From contig NC_084800.1 in NCBI RefSeq assembly GCF_963169125.1, positions 55,164,866 to 55,228,865 on the forward strand: a stretch of 64,000 nucleotides of DNA, read 5' to 3'. Under the pieces are notes generated by a model. The model saw only the letters and a program-made list of their open reading frames with translations. It made no database searches and had not been told where the DNA came from. The translations under genes were made by a program, and so were the position numbers. Positions 60,728 to 64,000 of this stretch are shown here, one piece after another (the stretch's first letter is position 1; every line of letters begins with the position of its first letter). This DNA is from Humulus lupulus. Its lineage: Eukaryota > Streptophyta > Magnoliopsida > Rosales > Cannabaceae.

Positions 60728-60942
60728 TGACAAAATAATGGAGTAAAATGTATGTCTTTCATTTATGATAATCAAATATAAATACAAACTCCAGAACCAA
60801 ATGTTTGTTAAAGTTCCACCAATAATCTGCGTGAATATAAAAACTGATTCCTAAGATTTTGGATTTACAATTTTGAATGAGAATGAAGTTTGAAATAATA
60901 ATCAAAACTAAGTCTAAGTCAGTGCACACGTGGCCTCTATTA
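60728..60942 (-). repeat. Copia 5' LTR
   Basis: 215 bp; TGACAAAATAATGG..CCTCTATTA on plus, followed by TSD TGCTG. The minus-strand LTR starts TAATAG instead of the usual TG, as does the 3' copy. Confidence 0.88.
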
Positions 60943-60947
60943 TGCTG

Positions 60948-63266
60948 CACACCCCTCACCCTTCTGTATTAGGCGCAATTTTTTTTTACTGTGTACGTTA
61001 TAAATATTTAGAGTATTTTGTAAATTTTTATAAAATTATGAATAATTTATCATATTGAAAACAAGATTCAAACAAGTCGCTTTTTATGAGCATAAAAAAC
61101 AGTCACGCGTGCAACAAATTATTCGAATTTTATTTTTTACACCGTATATTATTCGAAATTTTTTAAAAATTCAAATTATTAAACATTTTTTTTATACCGT
61201 AAATGATTCAGAATTTCCCAAAAAAATTACAAAATGTCCTGAATAACTACAATTTAATTATTAGTCATGTAATTTCAAAGGTGCACTATATAATTCTCCT
61301 ATAAATTTCAATTCTATAAATGCAATTGCAAAAACAGAAGAAAGTGATAATATTCGACCCAATTCTATCTAACTTATTGATAAAATTTTAATAAAAGTCA
61401 ACCAAATTTATAAGTGTAATGAGTAATGGTAATACAAATAGTAATAATTATAGTAGCAAAAGTTTAAAGAAACTTATTTAGTTATAATAACGCAATGAAA
61501 ATAGTAAAAAGAATAAAAAATGTAAAAGAATAAAAAACGATAGTAACATGACTAATTCGCTAAAAAAATAGTGATATAAACAATAACAGTATGGATAACA
61601 ATGTATTTATATATAAGTATGATTTAATTTTTGTAGGGTGCTCGGGATTTAAAATTAAGCCGAATTATTACAAATCAATTAAATTACCAAAATTTGTATA
61701 TTCAATTACAATTGAATTAGATCGTATTTAAAATATTATATGTTAATTGGGTTAATTCAATTGGTGGATAAGGTTTTCAAAATCTAACATTTAAGGAAAC
61801 CAATTTAACATAATATATTTAATTTTATGAATTTTCATTGGCTAACATTTAAACTTACCCTATACCCTACCACACCATAGTAAAAAAAATTGTAAAGCAT
61901 CTCATTTCATTTTAGCCTTTCACCAAAACAAAAATTGAGATTCTGAGTTCCACCTTCCACCTTCAAATAAAATTCATTGTATTTTTTCTTTTTATTTTCA
62001 CACTTCTCTTTCTCACCTAAACTTATCATTATTATTTTGAGAGTTGTAATAATTTTGGAGTTGTTCAACAACCCTTAAAAAATTAGTTTTTTATTTAATT
62101 AATTAAAAATTTAATAATTAAACACAAAATAGTGTTCGATAACTTTTTTTTAAAGCTATTTTTATTTATTATTTTTTAAAATTTTAACTAAAATTCATTA
62201 AATTTTAAAAATAGAATTTTTTCTCTTTCAAAACTTTCTTAAACCGTTGTAGACTTTTCATTTCTTTTTTTTCTTTCCTTCTTCAAATCAGTACATCATT
62301 TTATATTGTCAAACAAAAAATAAAAATAAAGTTATCAAACGCATTTATTATTTTTTGCTTTTAAAAACAAAAAACAAAAATAGTTATCAAACATATTTAT
62401 ATTTTTTAAAAATAAAGAAACAAAGATAAAAATAATATATCATTTTTTGTGTTTAAAAAATTCAAAAACAAAAATTTTACCAAACACAACATTTGTTAGT
62501 TGTTTTAGTACTAACACCGCATACTTTCAGTTTTAATGTTGTAATATTTTAATTATAATATTGATGACTTGATGTATTACCACTAACTGATGGTGTTTAG
62601 TTTCGTGCATGATTTTGTATGTTTTTTTTCTTTCTTTGATGTTAAAAATTAGATTATTAGAAATCAAAACTAATTAAAAAAAATTGAACACATCCAATTA
62701 CTAATTGGAGTGGATTGGATGATAAATTTCATTATTCAATCTTTAATTGGATTAGTTTAGTTAAGTGTAAATGCCTATTAAAAACTATTTTCTAAAAAAG
62801 TTGTGCAAAAAAAATATTTGGTAAGTAATCAAAAAGGAGCTCATTGGATGACAACAACAAGCTTTTAGCTTTTTATAAAGGCAACTTTTTGAAATTATTT
62901 TACAATAAATGTATTTTTTTTATCTAAAAATATTTATTTTTTATTATATATTACTTAAAATGATTAATATTGAGTATGTTTAGCATATGTAAAATTATTT
63001 TAATAAAATAAAATAAAGATGATTTCTATTTTGGTCCTTTAATATTTAAAACTTTAATCATATATATATTTTATCAAATATGATACAACTTTTCTAACTC
63101 CCAGGCTCACGACACTTTAAAATCTATAATATTACCAAACATTCAACAACTTTTCCATATAGTACAATTGTAGTTGTTTTTCTCCACAACACAACTACAT
63201 CACAGTACAGTTGCAATTGTGTTTTCCCCAAAGCATAGCTACATGTGTTATTTCCCACAACATAGT
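60948..63266. other. AT-rich intergenic DNA with a MITE-like foldback
   Basis: No gene is seen. At about 62130-62495 a foldback has ends GTGTTCGATAACTTTTTTT and AAAATTTTACCAAACACAAC, resembling the ends of the 1.5-2.05 kb foldback. 63160-63260 holds degenerate repeats of a (T)TTTCCCCAA..CATAGCTACA unit. The remainder is A/T-rich. Confidence 0.35.
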
Positions 63267-64000
63267 TGTAACGTCCCAAATTTGCTAATAAGGATTAATG
63301 TCTTGATTAACGTGTCGGGAGGGCAATACTTGATTTAATTATGTTATTACGTAGATAAAAATGATTATGTGATTAGATATGCATGTCTAGGTGAATTAAA
63401 TATGCATGTGGACTATTTTTTATTAATAGTGGCATATTTGTAATTTTTGCTCGCTGAGGGCGTAAATGTAAATTATATGTGTATTGTGCTTGCGACCACA
63501 AGATTGTGGAGATTTATTCGTGATATGTGATCCAAGACGGTCCTAGGGAGTGGAATAGCGAAATAGTCACAACGGGGTCGAATACCCGGCTCGGGGTGAG
63601 CCTAGGAGTATTTTGGGAATATAGCACGTGTTTGGGGTTACCAGGTAATGGGTAGTGATTTAGCGATTATTTGGATATGTCAGGATTAAATGGGGGTTTA
63701 TAGGACTATTCGAGGAATTAGCGAGAATGTGGCAAAAGACGATTTTGCCCTTGGTAATATTATAAGGTTAGGATTGACCTTAGGGGGTAATTTGGTCAAT
63801 TTGGAGGTTGGGGATGGACTTGAATTGGTTTAGGCACTAGAACTCACTAGAAATAAGAAGATAAACATAACACCTCTCTCTTTCTTGGCACTCTCCTCCT
63901 CTCTTGGTGGCTTAGAGGATTTTGGGAAATTTGAAGGAAAAACTCAGAATTTGGGGCTGGAGGTTGAGGATTTGAAGCTGGAAGTGTTGGAGATCTAGCT
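63267..64000 (+). mobile_element. Start of a Tekay-type LTR, cut by the window edge
   Basis: It starts TGTAACGTCCCAAATTTGC and follows the layout of the old LTR at 2944 (ATTAAATATGCATGTG, GGTCGAATACCCGGCTCGGGGT, AAAAGACGATTTTGCC). 734 bp are visible. Its far end and any internal domain lie beyond the window. Confidence 0.65.

Larger units (their letters stand above)
24388..60942 (-). mobile_element. Ty1/Copia retrotransposon (Ale-like), split by two nested insertions
   Basis: LTRs of 194 and 215 bp bound the element, with the same TSD TGCTG on both sides (24383-24387 and 60943-60947). On the minus strand the order is LTR, degenerate primer site, gag, protease, integrase, RT, RNase H, PPT, LTR, which is Copia order. 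The Copia sequence itself is about 4.7 kb (24388-25324, 47583-50527 and 60153-60942); the rest is inserted. Short LTRs and the MANNN..-type gag with a single zinc knuckle suggest the Ale lineage (inference). The element is inactive. Confidence 0.9.

Noticed and set aside
60652..60762. Upstream Met for the Copia gag
   Set aside because: It would start translation in the LTR/leader and add a non-homologous extension; the Met at 60651 opens the typical gag N terminus.

Overview
The window is nuclear DNA from a flowering plant, most likely a rosid eudicot. The evidence is many-exon genes with GT-AG introns, AT-rich spacers, and LTR retrotransposons of plant Copia, Tat and Tekay-like types. I cannot name the species from sequence alone.

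Layout. 1-6.4 kb: gene-free repeat land with a truncated reverse LTR, a complete miniature retrotransposon (TRIM), a foldback/MITE-like element, an old Tekay-type LTR and a solo LTR with a perfect target-site duplication (TSD). 6.5-24.1 kb: four ordinary genes. They are an aleurain-type vacuolar cysteine protease (+, 8 exons, 356 aa), a 12-repeat P-class PPR protein (-, intronless), a FIP1-type membrane/coiled-coil protein (+, 14 exons, 358 aa) and a TTLL12-type LRR plus tubulin-tyrosine-ligase-like protein (-, 15 exons, 864 aa). All exon joins stay in frame. 24.4-60.9 kb: one Copia element (- strand, TSD TGCTG) blown up from about 5 kb to 36.5 kb by nested insertions. 60.9-64 kb: AT-rich spacer, then the start of another LTR cut by the window edge.

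The nest. The Copia element carries two independent insertions. The first is a Tat-lineage Gypsy element (+ strand, 607-bp LTRs, TSD GTAAG), which itself carries a very young Tekay-like element A (- strand, 1.9-kb LTRs differing at about 8 sites) and a solo Tekay-type LTR. The second is Tekay-like element C (- strand, 2.3-kb LTRs, TSD CTATG/CTTTG). All are disabled by stops, frameshifts or deletions, mostly C-to-T type nonsense changes. The Tat element carries a spliced antisense gene downstream of integrase. Element A carries an intact, unrecognised 150-codon reading frame between its primer-binding site and gag; these are the least conventional parts of the window.

The four host genes are not an operon-like unit. 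The neighbouring PPR and FIP1 genes match, from memory, the adjacent Arabidopsis loci At2g06000/At2g06005, so that pair probably reflects old synteny.
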